A model generated the notes under the pieces. The model did not search any database, was not told the DNA's origin, and worked only from the letters and a program-made list of their open reading frames with translations. Below, in pieces: positions 63,331-64,000 of a DNA stretch of 64,000 nt. How positions within the stretch are numbered: the first letter of the stretch is position 1; each line of letters begins with the position of its first letter. The stretch comes from Lachnospiraceae bacterium (GTDB taxonomy: Bacteria; Bacillota; Clostridia; Lachnospirales; Lachnospiraceae): positions 95,015-159,014 of the forward strand of contig JAMPFQ010000006.1 of NCBI GenBank assembly GCA_023664345.1, in the 5' to 3' direction. The translations under genes were made by a program, and so were the position numbers.

Positions 63331-63859
63331 GATAAAGCACAGGATCAAAACCGGGCAGCCTGATCCTCCCGATCAGCAGCCTGAAATCCCGTTCCCGGAA
63401 GCAGCCTCCGTTGCACATGATCTCCAGATCCATTTTGAAATACCGAAAACCCACACTGGCCCTCCGAAAACCATTCCTCTCATAAAATGCAAGCCTGCGC
63501 CGCCTCTGATCATAATTGTCCGCGCTTTCATCCATCCGCTCCATATCCAGTGCGATCTGGTATCCGTCATAGACTTCCGCCAGCCTCGCCAATGCCATGC
63601 CGCCATAGCCCTTTGAGCGACAGACCCCATCGATGGCAAGATAACTCAAATACGCCATCTGAAGATCCGCATCCGGCAGCAAGACGGCAAAACCAACGAA
63701 TCCCCCGTCATAAAACGCCCATGCATCACAGCCAAGTTCCTGGATCAGTGCAAAAAATCTGTCCGAGGGTATCCTTTCCTCTTTGGGAAAAGCCTCATCG
63801 TTCAGTGCGAATAATTTCTCTTTTTCTTTGAAATCCGGTGTGATCTTTATCAGTTCCAT
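63317..63859 (-). CDS. GNAT-family N-acetyltransferase
   Basis: The 180-residue protein has the GNAT fold with the acetyl-CoA motif RSKGYGGMALARL (RxxGxGG type), after the beta strand MAYLSYLAIDGV. The C terminus FYERNGFRRASVGFRYFKMDLEI is typical too. Substrate is unknown. The start is uncertain: ATG at 63859 (used here) is 12 bases behind GGAGAG, while an ATG at 63895 is too near to AAGGA. Confidence 0.82.
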   Translation of the reverse strand: MELIKITPDFKEKEKLFALNDEAFPKEERIPSDRFFALIQELGCDAWAFYDGGFVGFAVLLPDADLQMAYLSYLAIDGVCRSKGYGGMALARLAEVYDGYQIALDMERMDESADNYDQRRRRLAFYERNGFRRASVGFRYFKMDLEIMCNGGCFRERDFRLLIGRIRLPGFDPVLYPISS

Positions 63860-63900
63860 CCGTCCGGTCTTCTCTCCTTTTATATTTGCTGCCATTCCTT

Positions 63901-64000
63901 TCAATTTTCCAACAACTCCTCATAACTCATCTTTCCCAGGATACACTCATATTCGCCCTTGCTATATGAGGCAGTGTCTCCGTCAGCATCATTAAAATCG
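63901..64000 (-). CDS. Unidentified gene, C-terminal end only (partial)
   Basis: An open frame enters from the right edge and stops at 63901-63903. The last residues read DFNDADGDTASYSKGEYEC and end in MSYEELLEN. The DxNDADGD step looks like a calcium-binding loop, but 32 residues are too few for a call. The downstream GNAT gene begins just after it, so the two are probably co-transcribed. Confidence 0.45.
   Translation of the reverse strand, partial: DFNDADGDTASYSKGEYECILGKMSYEELLEN

Overview
This window is a block of a spore-forming, flagellated member of the Firmicutes (class Clostridia). A Lachnospiraceae-type organism fits best. The grounds are a PolC replicase, CodY, SpoIIP, GPR and a sporulation SigK, together with a single very long fla/che cluster in the Gram-positive order with FliY, CheC, CheD and FapA-type proteins. 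The genus cannot be fixed from sequence alone. Almost every gene is on the minus strand, so transcription runs from high to low coordinates. No phage, transposase, CRISPR array or plasmid gene was seen.

Positions 35250 to 1 hold one motility and chemotaxis operon with at least 39 genes, leaving the window at its left edge. In transcription order it encodes the rod, MS ring and export ATPase (flgB, flgC, fliE to fliJ), a MotE-like protein, hook assembly (fliK, flgD, a flagellar operon protein, flgE), flbD and the stator (motA, motB, fliL). Next come the switch (fliM, fliY, cheY), the export gate (fliO, fliP, fliQ, fliR, flhB, flhA), flhF and flhG, a PilZ protein, cheB, cheA, cheW, cheC, cheD and sigD. 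A FapA-family gene and two small lineage-specific genes end it. A vegetative-type promoter lies in front of flgB and a second, internal one in front of flbD. Filament genes (flagellin, fliD, flgK, flgL, flgM) are not in this window. Four gene junctions inside the operon carry a shared palindromic repeat that abuts the stop codon of the upstream gene.

Positions 35377 to 38874 hold codY, topA and a tRNA-Glu(CUC) gene, each with its own recognisable promoter. Positions 38875 to 48600 hold ispG-polC, yifB-dprA and a degenerate HD-domain gene. Positions 48960 to 55610 are a sporulation and translation block (sigK, hemW, lepA, spoIIP, gpr) with the divergent rpsT. SigK appears to lack the usual pro-sequence.

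Positions 55700 to 58300 hold three envelope genes of unclear role: a TPM-domain protein, a zinc-ribbon membrane protein, and a membrane protein with two copies of an ADGPT motif. Positions 58580 to 62290 are a glycolytic cluster (gap, pgk, a MazG-like gene, tpiA). The right edge holds a PHP-type histidinol phosphatase, a GNAT acetyltransferase and the tail of an unidentified gene.

I did not find a clearly new multi-gene system. The best leads are the intergenic repeat family at flagellar gene ends, the ADGPT protein cluster, the pro-less SigK next to a long nested palindrome, a flbD promoter that places a hairpin at the mRNA 5' end, and a leader of more than 200 nt upstream of the HD-domain gene.
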